Below are positions 42,301-51,415 of a DNA stretch of 64,000 nucleotides, one piece after another. The DNA is taken from positions 1 through 64,000 of IMG/VR virus record IMGVR_UViG_3300046532_001566. One strand, 5' to 3'. How positions within the stretch are numbered: position 1 is the stretch's first letter; each line of letters begins with the position of its first letter. Position numbers and translations under genes: made by a program. Under the pieces are notes generated by a model. The model saw only the letters and a program-made list of their open reading frames with translations, made no database searches and was not told where the DNA came from. This DNA is from a virus.

Positions 42301-42363
42301 CTATTTCATTTCCTTTAAATCGTCTATTGCTTATATTTATTTCGTTCTCATCATGCCATACAG

Positions 42364-42807
42364 TTATACTTTATCCACGGTATATACATCAGTAGGCTGG
42401 TAAATTCTTATAAGATCATACTGGGATTCTGATACATAACATGCATCACCCTCATAGTAATTTAACAGTTTTTCTTGGGCAGTTCTTACCAGAAGTGTTG
42501 TATCATCTTCAATTTTAGCAAGAATTAACTCCGATTGTATCTCCAATAATGTTAGTGTATAGTACATTCCTAATCCGCGTGCCGGACTACAAAAACTATT
42601 AAAAATAATCAATTCCCAGGGTGTGGGCCACGTGTCTTCACGCCATACATCTATGGTATTGCCTGCCATAGGAACCATTTTCCACCAATATGCTATAGTT
42701 TTGTAAATCTCATCTTCAGGGAGTGTCTGTAAATTGTTTCTCCAGTCTCTCCATTTAAGCATTCTAGTATGTTTATCTGATTCCCAAAACTCTAAATCAT
42801 ATTGCAT
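42364..42807 (-). CDS. Hypothetical protein, 147 aa
   Basis: Trp-rich N-terminal half (FWESDKHTRMLKWRDW, IAYWWKM). The C-terminal half is helical with the tail YDLIRIYQPTDVYTV. No family recognised. It has a late box upstream (42826-42833) and AGGTAG before the ATG, so it acts late, perhaps in assembly. Confidence 0.6.
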   Translation of the reverse strand: MQYDLEFWESDKHTRMLKWRDWRNNLQTLPEDEIYKTIAYWWKMVPMAGNTIDVWREDTWPTPWELIIFNSFCSPARGLGMYYTLTLLEIQSELILAKIEDDTTLLVRTAQEKLLNYYEGDACYVSESQYDLIRIYQPTDVYTVDKV

Positions 42808-42825
42808 TTGATTCTACCTGTTGCA

Positions 42826-42833
42826 TATTTATA
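42826..42833 (-). promoter_or_regulatory. T4-type late promoter box
   Basis: TATAAATA on the minus strand, 19 bp before the ATG at 42807. Confidence 0.72.
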
Positions 42834-43497
42834 CGTTATAGAAAGTTTCAACACGTTGAAGCCATTTATCAGTATAATTTTTAAAATCGTTACCTTCAAT
42901 AATATATGTCTTATACTTGTCATCTCTTGTAGTCATAAACAGTACACCTTTTTTAATATCAGTTTGATATAACTCATTATGGGCCAATGCATAAGCACAT
43001 GTCTGAATGAAATAATCTTCCATCCATTCAGGCTTCTTTAGTGCCTTAGACGTCTTGTGGTCCATAATAGCAGGAGTTCCTTTATGCGTACCAACTAAGT
43101 CTGTAGTGCCAGCATACAAGCCTGGAAAATATAGTTGCACTTCCATACCCCATACTTCTGTTACATCTGGTAGGCCTTCATTAATAATACGATCTGACAT
43201 CCGTGTGGCCATCTCATGTACAAGATTATTGCCCTTAGGACGATCTTTGCCAAGTAGATAGTTTTCAACATGGGTATGTACTAATGTGCCCAAGCCAGAC
43301 GATTCTTTAGATACTCTGTTTGCTTCTGCATCACCTACACGTTTACGCCAGGCAATAAGTCCGCTTTTATCGCTAGTCTTAGACAGGATTGTTGTAACAC
43401 TAGGCACTTTATCGCCACCAGGTGTTTCATACAAACGTTGTACTCCGTCTATCCTAGATAGTTTTTTGTAATTATATATTGGATTATGGTTTATCAT
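42829..43497 (-). CDS. PD-(D/E)XK nuclease
   Basis: A 222-residue protein. GTLVHTHVENYLLG near residue 70, GTTDLVGTHKGTPAIMDHKT near residues 133-152 (Asp, then D-x-K catalytic triad) and the Gln in IQTCAYALA near 167 match the RecB/Cas4-like PD-(D/E)XK exonuclease superfamily. T4-like marine phages often carry such a nuclease, probably for recombination or host-DNA breakdown. Its ATG lies six bases after the -10 of its promoter, so the mRNA may lack a leader. Confidence 0.85.
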   Translation of the reverse strand: MINHNPIYNYKKLSRIDGVQRLYETPGGDKVPSVTTILSKTSDKSGLIAWRKRVGDAEANRVSKESSGLGTLVHTHVENYLLGKDRPKGNNLVHEMATRMSDRIINEGLPDVTEVWGMEVQLYFPGLYAGTTDLVGTHKGTPAIMDHKTSKALKKPEWMEDYFIQTCAYALAHNELYQTDIKKGVLFMTTRDDKYKTYIIEGNDFKNYTDKWLQRVETFYNV

Positions 43498-43503
43498 CTG
43501 TTA

Positions 43504-43532
43504 AGTATAACAGAGATTTAATCAATAGTCAA
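43504..43532 (-). promoter_or_regulatory. Sigma-70 promoter of the PD-(D/E)XK nuclease
   Basis: -35 TTGACT, 17-bp spacer, -10 TATACT, then six bases and the ATG at 43497. Transcription should start at or next to the start codon. Confidence 0.8.
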
Positions 43533-43539
43533 GAAGAAT

Positions 43540-43887
43540 CTACCAGGCAATACGCCATTTAAAGGTAGTTGTTGTTGCATTATTGGTTACCGGATCTATG
43601 GTATAACCAAGATCCGTAAAGTACTTAATTACCTTATCAATTTGTAAGGACTTTTGTCTATCATCTCTAGTGCCTACCAAGGTATCATAGTATTCAGATG
43701 CTAGAATAAAATTTGTATCAACTGCATTGGCGGCCATTGAGGTTGTTGTAATTACTTCTACCTCAACTGCTCCAGAACCAGTAGCTGTAATAACAGCAAG
43801 TTCTAAGTCTCGAACTTCATTCAAAATTACCAGGTCTTGTAAAGATTGAGATCTTGCTTCTGATGCTGTATAAAATATTCTACTCAT
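43540..43887 (-). CDS. Hypothetical phage protein, 115 aa
   Basis: Beta-rich after residue 25 with many Thr and Val (VEVEVITTTS, NATTTTFKWR). It looks like a small virion or scaffold protein. Coupled to the gene before it (ATGA overlap). No family recognised. Confidence 0.6.
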   Translation of the reverse strand: MSRIFYTASEARSQSLQDLVILNEVRDLELAVITATGSGAVEVEVITTTSMAANAVDTNFILASEYYDTLVGTRDDRQKSLQIDKVIKYFTDLGYTIDPVTNNATTTTFKWRIAW

Positions 43888-44219
43888 ATTCCTAAATCTG
43901 CCTTTGCTGTTGATAATGCCATATCGTCAACTTTCTCTTCGTTGTCTTCTGCATCACCAGGATCACTTACCATCGTAGTTAAGATAATATCTGTGTCACT
44001 TACATCTGAAACTAAATCAGGGTTTCTATTCTTTAATGTAGTAATATAATTCCTAATTCCAGTTTCTTGCCCATTAGCCTGAAATCCTAACTTAGATAAC
44101 ATGCCAACAAGTTCTTCCATTGGTAGCGAGTCATTACCATCCAATGATGCTCTAATCAAGAACATCTTAATTGCACTAGCAAAGTCAGCATCAATCGATG
44201 TTATTTCACTCAAGTTCAC
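43884..44219 (-). CDS. Hypothetical protein, 111 aa, GTG start
   Basis: An acidic, helical protein. The start is GTG at 44219, overlapping the end of the gene before it by 14 bp; AAAG precedes it. No family recognised. Part of the run 46106-43540. Confidence 0.55.
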   Translation of the reverse strand: MNLSEITSIDADFASAIKMFLIRASLDGNDSLPMEELVGMLSKLGFQANGQETGIRNYITTLKNRNPDLVSDVSDTDIILTTMVSDPGDAEDNEEKVDDMALSTAKADLGI

Positions 44220-44847
44220 TCTTTAGTTCCCTACCAAGTGGCTCTTCTTCTGGTCCTGACATTGCAGGCGTAACTGCCTCTACGTCATCGCCTAATTCTG
44301 GTTCCATACCAGGATCTGCTACTGGAGCAGACATAGGATCTTTTAACTGACTAATTGCGGCATCAATACCATCTTTAGTTGTAGTAAGGACATCCATTGC
44401 CGATTGCAATGAAGATCTAATAGCAGTTCCGAATTGTTCACCGGCGCCATCTCCAAATTTTGATTTGATTTGATCAACTAAAGTAATTAAATCGCTTCCA
44501 AGCATATCAGCTGAATCTTCAATCATATCTTGAAATTCTTTGCTCATGCCTGTTGCCGCTATAATAATTTCTGCTTGCTCGATATCATCATCACCAAATT
44601 CAGCTTCGACAATAACCTCTGCATCTACATTAGCCATATCTTCATAGACTGCCTTATGTAAAACTGCACGAGTGTATTCTGCTCCGCCTTTACTTGCTAA
44701 AGTATCAAGTTCTTTCTGAATATCACCTAAGTGATCTCGTAATGATGAACCACTTACTGATTCTTCAATTACAATACTTTGTTTTAACAATGCTTCGCGA
44801 GCCGCTTCGGCTGGAGCAGTGTTATTTGAAATGTCATTAAACTTCAT
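44206..44847 (-). CDS. Acidic helical protein, 213 aa
   Basis: Start at 44847 chosen because AGGAGG lies five bases upstream; the frame opens nine codons earlier. The sequence is Asp/Glu/Ala-rich with predicted long helices, and the C-terminal 50 residues look disordered (Pro/Glu). The N-terminus has IVIEES, similar to sites cut by T4 prohead protease. It might be a head or scaffold protein; unproven. Confidence 0.6.
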   Translation of the reverse strand: MKFNDISNNTAPAEAAREALLKQSIVIEESVSGSSLRDHLGDIQKELDTLASKGGAEYTRAVLHKAVYEDMANVDAEVIVEAEFGDDDIEQAEIIIAATGMSKEFQDMIEDSADMLGSDLITLVDQIKSKFGDGAGEQFGTAIRSSLQSAMDVLTTTKDGIDAAISQLKDPMSAPVADPGMEPELGDDVEAVTPAMSGPEEEPLGRELKSELE

Positions 44848-44900
44848 GGTAACCTCCTGGTAATTGTTTATCATTTATTTAGCCTTATAAGACTATATAA

Positions 44901-45221
44901 CTATCTTCGTTTTCTTGTTGTCTTACGCCCAATACTTGGTCTATTAGGATTACGATGACCTTTTTGCCTATTCAACCTTGCAACCCTGCGTGATACTGGA
45001 TTATAACGTTTTGTTCTCATTTGCTTGATTTTCATTCTGGCTTTGAAACGTTGTTTTGCACGTTTAAAGATATAACGTTTTTTAATATTAATGCGTTTGT
45101 TACAGGCGCCAATAGTACTGACAATACGGCCGCGGCGTTTTCCGGTAGTACAACGTATTTTGCGTTTTACCTTGTTACCAGACCTGGCCCATACTATTCG
45201 TGATTCTACTAAGACTTCCAT
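44901..45221 (-). CDS. Very basic small protein, 106 aa
   Basis: About a third of residues are Lys or Arg (for example RQRFKARMKIKQMRTKR, RKTTRKRR). It resembles a ribosomal protein in composition but I recognise no family. Two Cys at residues about 24 and 39. It may bind RNA or DNA, or be packed with the genome. GGAGG precedes the ATG. Confidence 0.6.
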   Translation of the reverse strand: MEVLVESRIVWARSGNKVKRKIRCTTGKRRGRIVSTIGACNKRINIKKRYIFKRAKQRFKARMKIKQMRTKRYNPVSRRVARLNRQKGHRNPNRPSIGRKTTRKRR

Positions 45222-45234
45222 ATAACCTCCATTA

Positions 45235-45531
45235 CTAGTTATTAATAATTATATAACCTAGCATACCTATTAAAGCAACAATTACCGTTCCGGAAGTTGT
45301 TACCATTGTATTAAATCGTTTATTGGTGGATTGGTGGATTAAATCTTTAAGATCATTAAAATTTGAGTCTGCTTTTACTTTAAATTCAGAGAAATCTTTG
45401 TGAAGATGTTCTAGTCTGTTTTCCATACCAGTGAATTTCTCTTCTAGGCGATTATACCGACTTGCACATAATTCTACATGCAAATTAAGATCTGCCGCTT
45501 CACCTTGTACTACTTTTATCTTTTTTTCCAT
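45235..45531 (-). CDS. Coiled-coil protein with C-terminal membrane segment (XhlA-like)
   Basis: A 98-residue protein. Residues 20-70 form a coiled coil. Residues about 76-95 (SGTVIVALIGMLGYIIINN) form one membrane segment. This plan matches the XhlA-type proteins that work with holins. A role in lysis is possible. The ATG overlaps the stop of the small frame at 45531-45626. Confidence 0.55.
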   Translation of the reverse strand: MEKKIKVVQGEAADLNLHVELCASRYNRLEEKFTGMENRLEHLHKDFSEFKVKADSNFNDLKDLIHQSTNKRFNTMVTTSGTVIVALIGMLGYIIINN

Positions 45532-45626
45532 TATATAATATGTTCTTTACTGAGTGCGTGTGTAACGGTGACTTGCTTGCTCTTGAAGTAGTCCGCTATG
45601 TTCCGTAAAGTGCCAATATGAGCCAT
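45531..45626 (-). CDS. Possible small protein, 31 aa
   Basis: MAHIGTLRNIADYFKSKQ, ending KEHII. The stop TAA overlaps the next ATG (TAATG), as often in this genome. No Shine-Dalgarno is visible. It occupies most of a 139-bp gap. Low confidence. Confidence 0.35.
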   Translation of the reverse strand: MAHIGTLRNIADYFKSKQVTVTHALSKEHII

Positions 45627-45670
45627 TATAAGTTTTTGTGAGCTATTGTTATACCAACGTATTTACCATT

Positions 45671-46099
45671 TTATAGAGATTCATGGCAGACAAAAAACAA
45701 GTTTGTGTTAACTCCTCTTGTATAAATCTTCTTACCTACTGTTGCTGTTTCTTGCAATCCAGTTAATAATTGTAATCCATGTGCTTCTTGATTTAATGTA
45801 TCTTCAGTCATTATACCCTTTTTATCAACAATCCATTTATACGCCCATACGTTATGGTTGCCTGTATGTTTACTACCAAATAATCCGTTAGTAACATCTT
45901 GATTAATAATCATTTCAACTCCAGCAAGTATAGGCTGAGAACGAGAAGAAGCAATAGCCATTATCTTCTCTAAATTTTCAGATGCACTAGTACCGTCATT
46001 ACTAATATCAAACAGCGTCCAACAAGAATAGAATTCTGGGTCTCCACCAAAGTGTGACCCAGGAATACTCCAGGAGCGTTTCTTTTCAACTGTTTCCAT
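45671..46099 (-). CDS. Hypothetical protein, 142 aa
   Basis: Mixed alpha/beta protein. FGGDPEFYSCWTLFDIS near the N-terminus and GNHNVWAYKWIVDKKG near residue 80 are striking but match no family I know. It sits 6 bp after 46106-47056, in the same operon. Confidence 0.55.
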   Translation of the reverse strand: METVEKKRSWSIPGSHFGGDPEFYSCWTLFDISNDGTSASENLEKIMAIASSRSQPILAGVEMIINQDVTNGLFGSKHTGNHNVWAYKWIVDKKGIMTEDTLNQEAHGLQLLTGLQETATVGKKIYTRGVNTNLFFVCHESL

Positions 46100-46105
46100 T
46101 ATTAA

Positions 46106-47056
46106 TTACCTAAGTTTACCTAGTGCTTTTGCGGCCGCATAACCTATAAATCCAGCTCCACCAACTTTTGCAATGCTTGATATAAAATTATCTGAACTAC
46201 TAGTGCCATGAATTGCATTGGCTGGACCTATTGCTTTAACTTCTGCATTATCTTTTGTCTTCTGTTCCCAGGATTTATGTTGTACAAATGTACTAAGTGT
46301 TCCAAACAAATCGCTACGTCTGCCACGTGTTCTATAATACTGTAAAAGCCTAGTTACACATGTCTGCTTTTGGAAAGTTGTTAAATGTTCCCAATCAGTT
46401 ATTAATCTGCGTAAACTTTTATAGTTACTAACTTGTATATTCATTTGACTTTCTAATTTATATAAGAGCCGTGTAGCTGTAATTCTGTCTAATCTTCCTG
46501 ATCCAATTCCTCGTAAGAAATCTTTAACATACTTCTCATTCATATGAAGTCTTACTCTCAAAGAAGCATTTTGTTCAGGTGCTTTAAGTCTATCACCTTC
46601 TTTAGTATCTCTATAAATTGAGATATGTAATGCTTGATATAAGTCAGTTGAACTAACTCGGCTCTGACTAAAGTTGCCATATACCATTGTTCGTCTTGCA
46701 TAGTTTTGTGCAAACGGTGCAGTCTCAAACTCTTGTGCTAACATATATAATGTAACCATATTTAAAAATGCGGCGTCAACAGTATCTCGTAATGTCAATG
46801 CAGTTAGGTAATTGTTACGAAACATTTTACTTTCATTACAGTTATCCTTGATAAATGAAAACATTTCAGGTTCTACTGATTCAGAAAATTTAGTAACTCC
46901 ATATCTGCTGTATTTGTTACCATCAGATCCAAGTAATTTATTACCTAAGATGCCTACAACTGTTAACTTCTTTGACGAATCGTCATCGTCACCGATAAGA
47001 AACTTATCGCCTACCTTCCAAATGTCGTACGTTTTTTCATCAATAACGTCTGTCAT
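46106..47056 (-). CDS. Hypothetical protein, 316 aa
   Basis: Residues 1-60 are a small beta domain (KVGDKFLIGDDDDSS). Residues about 80-250 are helical with many Arg. The C-terminus has a Gly/Ala-rich hydrophobic patch (GGAGFIGYAAAKALG). AAAGGAC precedes the ATG. Position next to the MKIT-leader genes suggests a virion or early ejected protein; unproven. Confidence 0.55.
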   Translation of the reverse strand: MTDVIDEKTYDIWKVGDKFLIGDDDDSSKKLTVVGILGNKLLGSDGNKYSRYGVTKFSESVEPEMFSFIKDNCNESKMFRNNYLTALTLRDTVDAAFLNMVTLYMLAQEFETAPFAQNYARRTMVYGNFSQSRVSSTDLYQALHISIYRDTKEGDRLKAPEQNASLRVRLHMNEKYVKDFLRGIGSGRLDRITATRLLYKLESQMNIQVSNYKSLRRLITDWEHLTTFQKQTCVTRLLQYYRTRGRRSDLFGTLSTFVQHKSWEQKTKDNAEVKAIGPANAIHGTSSSDNFISSIAKVGGAGFIGYAAAKALGKLR

Positions 47057-47061
47057 ATTCT

Positions 47062-48234
47062 CTAGTCCTTTTTCATAAAAGATGGGCGATTAACAAATTT
47101 AATCTTACCATGTGGTGTAGCAGACACAAAGCCTTCGTGACCTCTATCAGTTTTAATCCCAGTTACATGAGTATCTAACTGGTCTTTAATAGTGTGCTTT
47201 ATATTACTTAGTGCAGACACAATTCGCCATGACATCTCAAAAGGTGCTTTAAACTGTTGCAAGTGTGCTAACACGTTTTTCTTTTTATTATCTGTTAATC
47301 CTGCTGGACCTTCTAGCCATTTAATAAAATCATTTGCTAACGCTGGGGCAGAACCAATATCTTCACCTGACCTTGCTTTAAAGTTTACAAACTTTTTAAA
47401 TAGTTCTGGTAAGTTTGCTATTTTAAGACTTCCCATTGCAAATGGATCTAACATATCATCAATTAGTTGTGCTGGTCCGCTTTTAATTAAGTTCCTCAAA
47501 GATTCTACTTCTGCCATTGGTAGTTTAATTTCAGTATCTGTTGGTATATTTGTCTCTGGACCAAAGATTACTAACTTAGGACTTTGCTTTAATCCTAATG
47601 TAGTAGGCGTTGCAGGTGATGGTTCTCCGTCTGCGGCACTAGCTGAGTTAACTGAATCAAAAACGCTATGTACTGCAATACCGCAAGCACTCTTCGCAAT
47701 CAATGCACCTATTGGATTATCTTTATCAATAGTATATTTAATTTTACTTGGGCCAAATGTAACATCTTCATCTGTATGTAAGATATCATCTGAACTCATA
47801 TAAAGCAAATCTCCTTGAATCATTTGTCCTATCAAACTTTTTGGGGTTGCTTTTTTAAGAAGTTCGTATATGCTTGCAAATTTGTTTGCATAATATTGTC
47901 TACCTTCTTGATCTGGCTTTCTGTTATAAATCATAGCCTGTACTTCTTTAGAACTAGTAGGCTTACCATCATATTTTGTTGCACCTATGCCAGCTTTGTC
48001 TGTTACAATAAATGAATTCTTATCTACCCAACCAAATATTACTGCTGGACTTCCGTCCCATTTAATTGAAGTTGTATCTCCGTGATTCTGTGAAGCATGT
48101 ACCATTGCATCGAGAGCTCGCATTGCACCCTGCGTTCCGTTATCATCAAAGATAATATCTTCTGGATGGTCAATTCTTGCTTTAGCTTCAATTAGCACCG
48201 GCTTTGTATTATTAACTACCTCTGTTATCTTCAT
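47062..48234 (-). CDS. DUF6267-like protein with ligase-like motifs
   Basis: A 390-residue protein. SIKWDGSPAV near residue 58 fits motif I of covalent nucleotidyltransferases (KxDG). MIQGDLLYM near 140 fits motif III. HEGFVSAT and GKIKFVNR at the C-terminus fit motifs IV and V, as in T4 RNA ligase. Such enzymes adenylate their own Lys and then nucleic acid. The N-terminus MKITEVVNNTKPVLIEA is shared with the next two genes. The family name is from memory, and no activity is known to me. Confidence 0.65.
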   Translation of the reverse strand: MKITEVVNNTKPVLIEAKARIDHPEDIIFDDNGTQGAMRALDAMVHASQNHGDTTSIKWDGSPAVIFGWVDKNSFIVTDKAGIGATKYDGKPTSSKEVQAMIYNRKPDQEGRQYYANKFASIYELLKKATPKSLIGQMIQGDLLYMSSDDILHTDEDVTFGPSKIKYTIDKDNPIGALIAKSACGIAVHSVFDSVNSASAADGEPSPATPTTLGLKQSPKLVIFGPETNIPTDTEIKLPMAEVESLRNLIKSGPAQLIDDMLDPFAMGSLKIANLPELFKKFVNFKARSGEDIGSAPALANDFIKWLEGPAGLTDNKKKNVLAHLQQFKAPFEMSWRIVSALSNIKHTIKDQLDTHVTGIKTDRGHEGFVSATPHGKIKFVNRPSFMKKD

Positions 48235-49844
48235 TTTATATTCTCCGGATTAATTTCAGCTTTAAATTCTTCTTGTTCTTTAGGAGAAAGTTTATTAAAC
48301 TCGTCCCATAAGTTGCTTGTTGCCTGTCTAGTTGCTGGAGGTAATGAAGCAAGATCTAGTTCGTATTGTCCGTCTTTCATCTGCGGAGTTTTACGAAGTT
48401 TAAGTTCCTTTGCATCTTTTTCACCTGGATTAGCCTCGTCAGGTTCTGGAATAGCTAAGTCTTTGAACGCAGATGCAATAACATCTGGCTGTACTTTATT
48501 CTTTGCTAATAAGCGAGCTATTACTTCACTATCTGTTGGACTACCAGCAGTTTTCCATGCTTTTTTAAGGATGTCTGCTGTAACAACATTCATTGTATTA
48601 CCAACAACAGTCTTTGTTTTATCTACAACTGGTTTAGCGGCCTGTTTTACTTTGTCAATTGCCTTCTTTTTAATATTATCCCATACAGGGCCTTCACCTA
48701 AGAATTCAATATTTGGATTTGAGTTATAATATTCTACTGTATCAAATAATCTTCCAATTTTTCTTTCTGTTAATGCAATTCCATTATTAGTATACGATTG
48801 AAATAGCTCTTGTTGATCTTCACCTCTATCATCACTAACACTCTTACCAGCAACTGCTCCTCCTGCTGTTGCGGCTAATGCTGTTTGAATTGCTGTAATA
48901 GCTTGGTATGTTGCATCATTCTGCAATGCAATATCTTTGGCCGCATTAGTGAACTTTGCCATCTCAGTGGCATATTCTGCAGTGTTAACACTCTTAGCTA
49001 ATTCTGCAAGTGAATCAAACGCAAATGGATCTCCCTTTGCAATGTCTGCTACTAACTGCATTGCTAAATCTGCATCTTTTGGAAGTACTGTTAAGTTTTC
49101 AAAATTCATCGACCTTGTCCATTCAAATCCAGGTGACTGAATTGACTTTGACGCTTCAAAGCTAATTCTATCTAACCCTTCAAAAGGTACAATCTCTGCT
49201 TGCATGCCTGAAAGCCAATCCCCAACTACATTTACTAAGCCTGCCGCTAGTCCGGAAATAACACCTGTCTTTAAACCTTTGCCAATTGCAGTAGATAGCT
49301 TCTCCCCTTTTAAAACTTCAACTGAACCTTTTAACAGTGCCGCCGCAACACCAATACCAATAACACTTCCACCTGTGCCAACTCCGACAAGTGCCGTCAT
49401 TACACCAACAGCAAATGCAGTTTTACCTGGATTCATTTTAGCATATTTGCCTAGGCTTTCAATACCTGAAGTAATTCTACTATCTTCACCAAGTTTGGCT
49501 TTAATATCTGTTTTTAGTTTCTCGAATTTAGCATCAAAATTTTGTACCGGTTCTGTATCTTGAATTAGTTTGCCAATTTTAGTTAAATATTCATTAGCAA
49601 CTTTTACGGTATCTACTACTGCATCTTTTGTTTTACCTACTCCAGATCTATTATTTCCTGTTTCATCTGATAGCTTTTGTACTAACGGAAATAAATTGTT
49701 AAGTTGGTCCTGCCTTAGATCGACTTCAAGTAAATCGTCCCAGGCTGTTACTACCCCTTCAACAACTACACGTTGTTCTTTAGTTAGATCAAAACACACA
49801 CTTTCTAACAATGCTGTTCGTTTATTTAAATTTGTTATTTTCAT
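48231..49844 (-). CDS. Large protein with MKIT leader, possible internal head protein
   Basis: A 537-residue protein. Leader MKITNLNKRTALLES. Residues about 155-215 are Gly/Ala-rich hydrophobic stretches (VGVGTGGSVIGIGVAAALLK). The rest is helical, with acidic and Pro-rich ends. No enzyme motif. Coupled to both neighbours by short overlaps. Could be packed with the DNA and ejected, like T4 internal proteins. Confidence 0.55.
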   Translation of the reverse strand: MKITNLNKRTALLESVCFDLTKEQRVVVEGVVTAWDDLLEVDLRQDQLNNLFPLVQKLSDETGNNRSGVGKTKDAVVDTVKVANEYLTKIGKLIQDTEPVQNFDAKFEKLKTDIKAKLGEDSRITSGIESLGKYAKMNPGKTAFAVGVMTALVGVGTGGSVIGIGVAAALLKGSVEVLKGEKLSTAIGKGLKTGVISGLAAGLVNVVGDWLSGMQAEIVPFEGLDRISFEASKSIQSPGFEWTRSMNFENLTVLPKDADLAMQLVADIAKGDPFAFDSLAELAKSVNTAEYATEMAKFTNAAKDIALQNDATYQAITAIQTALAATAGGAVAGKSVSDDRGEDQQELFQSYTNNGIALTERKIGRLFDTVEYYNSNPNIEFLGEGPVWDNIKKKAIDKVKQAAKPVVDKTKTVVGNTMNVVTADILKKAWKTAGSPTDSEVIARLLAKNKVQPDVIASAFKDLAIPEPDEANPGEKDAKELKLRKTPQMKDGQYELDLASLPPATRQATSNLWDEFNKLSPKEQEEFKAEINPENIK

Positions 49845-51109
49845 TTGTTAAACAGTGCCTTTACTAGTGCCGTTTGCCCATCCGGATCTAAGGAATCGTA
49901 ACCTTGTTTTACTTTCATCCAATTAGGATCTGTTGCTTTAAGCAACGAATCTTGTGTTCCTCCACCTGCGTCTGAATCTGGTTTGGTTGCAGTTTGATTA
50001 GGTGTTGGTTTAGTAGCTCCTTTTGGTATATTAAGAGATTTAATATAACCTATAGATTTTTTAATCCAATCAAGCAATACTTTTGTCATTGAATATTCTA
50101 CATCATCAGCTTCATTTTGAGTCTTTTCAATGAGTGCTAACTTTAACCATTGCTTTGTAATTTCATCAAAATCATTTTTAAATTTTTCCATTGCAGTTGT
50201 AACATCTGGATTTTTTTGAATCTCTACAGCATCCTGTGCATCAAGGTGGCTAAAGAACGAAGTATTCCAGTCATTTGCATCAAATATTGGATCTGGAGAA
50301 TTAACTGCGGCTGTTAGTGTAGCAAGATCTGCATTTAAATATTTTGCTTTAATTTTAATTCCATAATCAACAATAAACATTTCTTGTTTTGCTGGATACT
50401 CGTTATTTGCTCTTATATCTGCTAGGAACTTATTTCCAGGCGTGTATAATTCTCCAGCAAGATTAGTTGATAATGTTTCAAAAGTTTTTAATTCTGCAAC
50501 ATATTCTGGATTTTTTACAATATCGTTATTAGCACGGTTTTCATCATCACTAGGTTCAGTTCCTGCCTGTGTAGGTTTTGCATCTGGGATTTCTATCTGC
50601 ATATGTAAAAATGTAACCGATGCAATTAATGCAATAGTCCTAATACATTCTGCAACTCCAAATCCATCTGGTGCAGTAGCATTTCCGCCTTGCAACATTA
50701 ACTGAATAATTTGATCAGCTCCAACTGCACCTCTATCTGCTACATTTACGTTTTTAATAATTTCTCGTTTATTATCCTTAAGATACAATAGTAATGTCTT
50801 ACCAACAACTGCACCATTGGTAGCTTTTTGTATTGAATTAAAAACTATTTTTGTAAGTCCTGCTAATGGCAGATCTTTTCCTTGTGCATCAACTAATCCT
50901 GGATTAGAAGTATTAAATGCTTTAACTGACGCTCCATCAATCATGTTTGTAAGTTTAGCAAATTCATTGGCACCTTGCCCTTTAACAGCAAGTCCTACTC
51001 CATTAACAACATCTTTTGTCTTATTCTTAATACGGCTTGCTAAATCGCCAAATACGTTCTCATTAACTAATAATGATACGTTTCCTTTATGTAAGTCTGT
51101 AATTTTCAT
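49841..51109 (-). CDS. Protein with MKIT leader, possible internal head protein
   Basis: A 422-residue protein. Leader MKITDLHKGNVSLLVNE. A helical body with one hydrophobic stretch (IRTIALIASVTFLHM near residue 165) and a disordered linker (residues about 375-395). No family recognised. First of three tandem MKIT-leader genes. An AATAAATA box sits five bases before the ATG, but it is also coding sequence of the gene above. Confidence 0.55.
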   Translation of the reverse strand: MKITDLHKGNVSLLVNENVFGDLASRIKNKTKDVVNGVGLAVKGQGANEFAKLTNMIDGASVKAFNTSNPGLVDAQGKDLPLAGLTKIVFNSIQKATNGAVVGKTLLLYLKDNKREIIKNVNVADRGAVGADQIIQLMLQGGNATAPDGFGVAECIRTIALIASVTFLHMQIEIPDAKPTQAGTEPSDDENRANNDIVKNPEYVAELKTFETLSTNLAGELYTPGNKFLADIRANNEYPAKQEMFIVDYGIKIKAKYLNADLATLTAAVNSPDPIFDANDWNTSFFSHLDAQDAVEIQKNPDVTTAMEKFKNDFDEITKQWLKLALIEKTQNEADDVEYSMTKVLLDWIKKSIGYIKSLNIPKGATKPTPNQTATKPDSDAGGGTQDSLLKATDPNWMKVKQGYDSLDPDGQTALVKALFNK

Positions 51110-51113
51110 AATG

Positions 51114-51368
51114 TTATTTATTTTCGTTTTCTTTAATCATTCTTACACCTCGGGTGAATTTATTTGGATCATTGTTTTTTACTGCTAATTGTAATCTTCG
51201 AGTTAAATCCTGTGCTTGTTCTTTTGGATACGAAGTTTCAATTATATGCAATAAGTTAGTTATCCTTGCTAATGCTTGTACTGCAAGACCTTCAACCATC
51301 AGATGTTTATCCTTCTTAGGAACAATGGTAGTAATTTCTTCTAATATTGATCTAGTTTTTATTTGCAT
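51114..51368 (-). CDS. Small helical protein, 84 aa
   Basis: Start at 51368 (MQIKTRSILEEI). The frame opens 13 codons earlier, but those codons overlap the divergent promoter region. Mostly helical, rich in Lys and Leu; GLAVQALARITNLLHII near the middle. No family recognised. Divergent from the plus-strand gene at 51416. Confidence 0.6.
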   Translation of the reverse strand: MQIKTRSILEEITTIVPKKDKHLMVEGLAVQALARITNLLHIIETSYPKEQAQDLTRRLQLAVKNNDPNKFTRGVRMIKENENK

Positions 51369-51415
51369 TGTAACTCTATTTATGGTAAATACATCTGTAG
51401 GAGACATTTAATAAC

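Noticed and set aside
46812-49851. Plus-strand open frames opposite the MKIT-leader genes
   Set aside because: They are shadows of minus-strand genes, with Ser/Pro/Ile-rich sequence and no ribosome sites.
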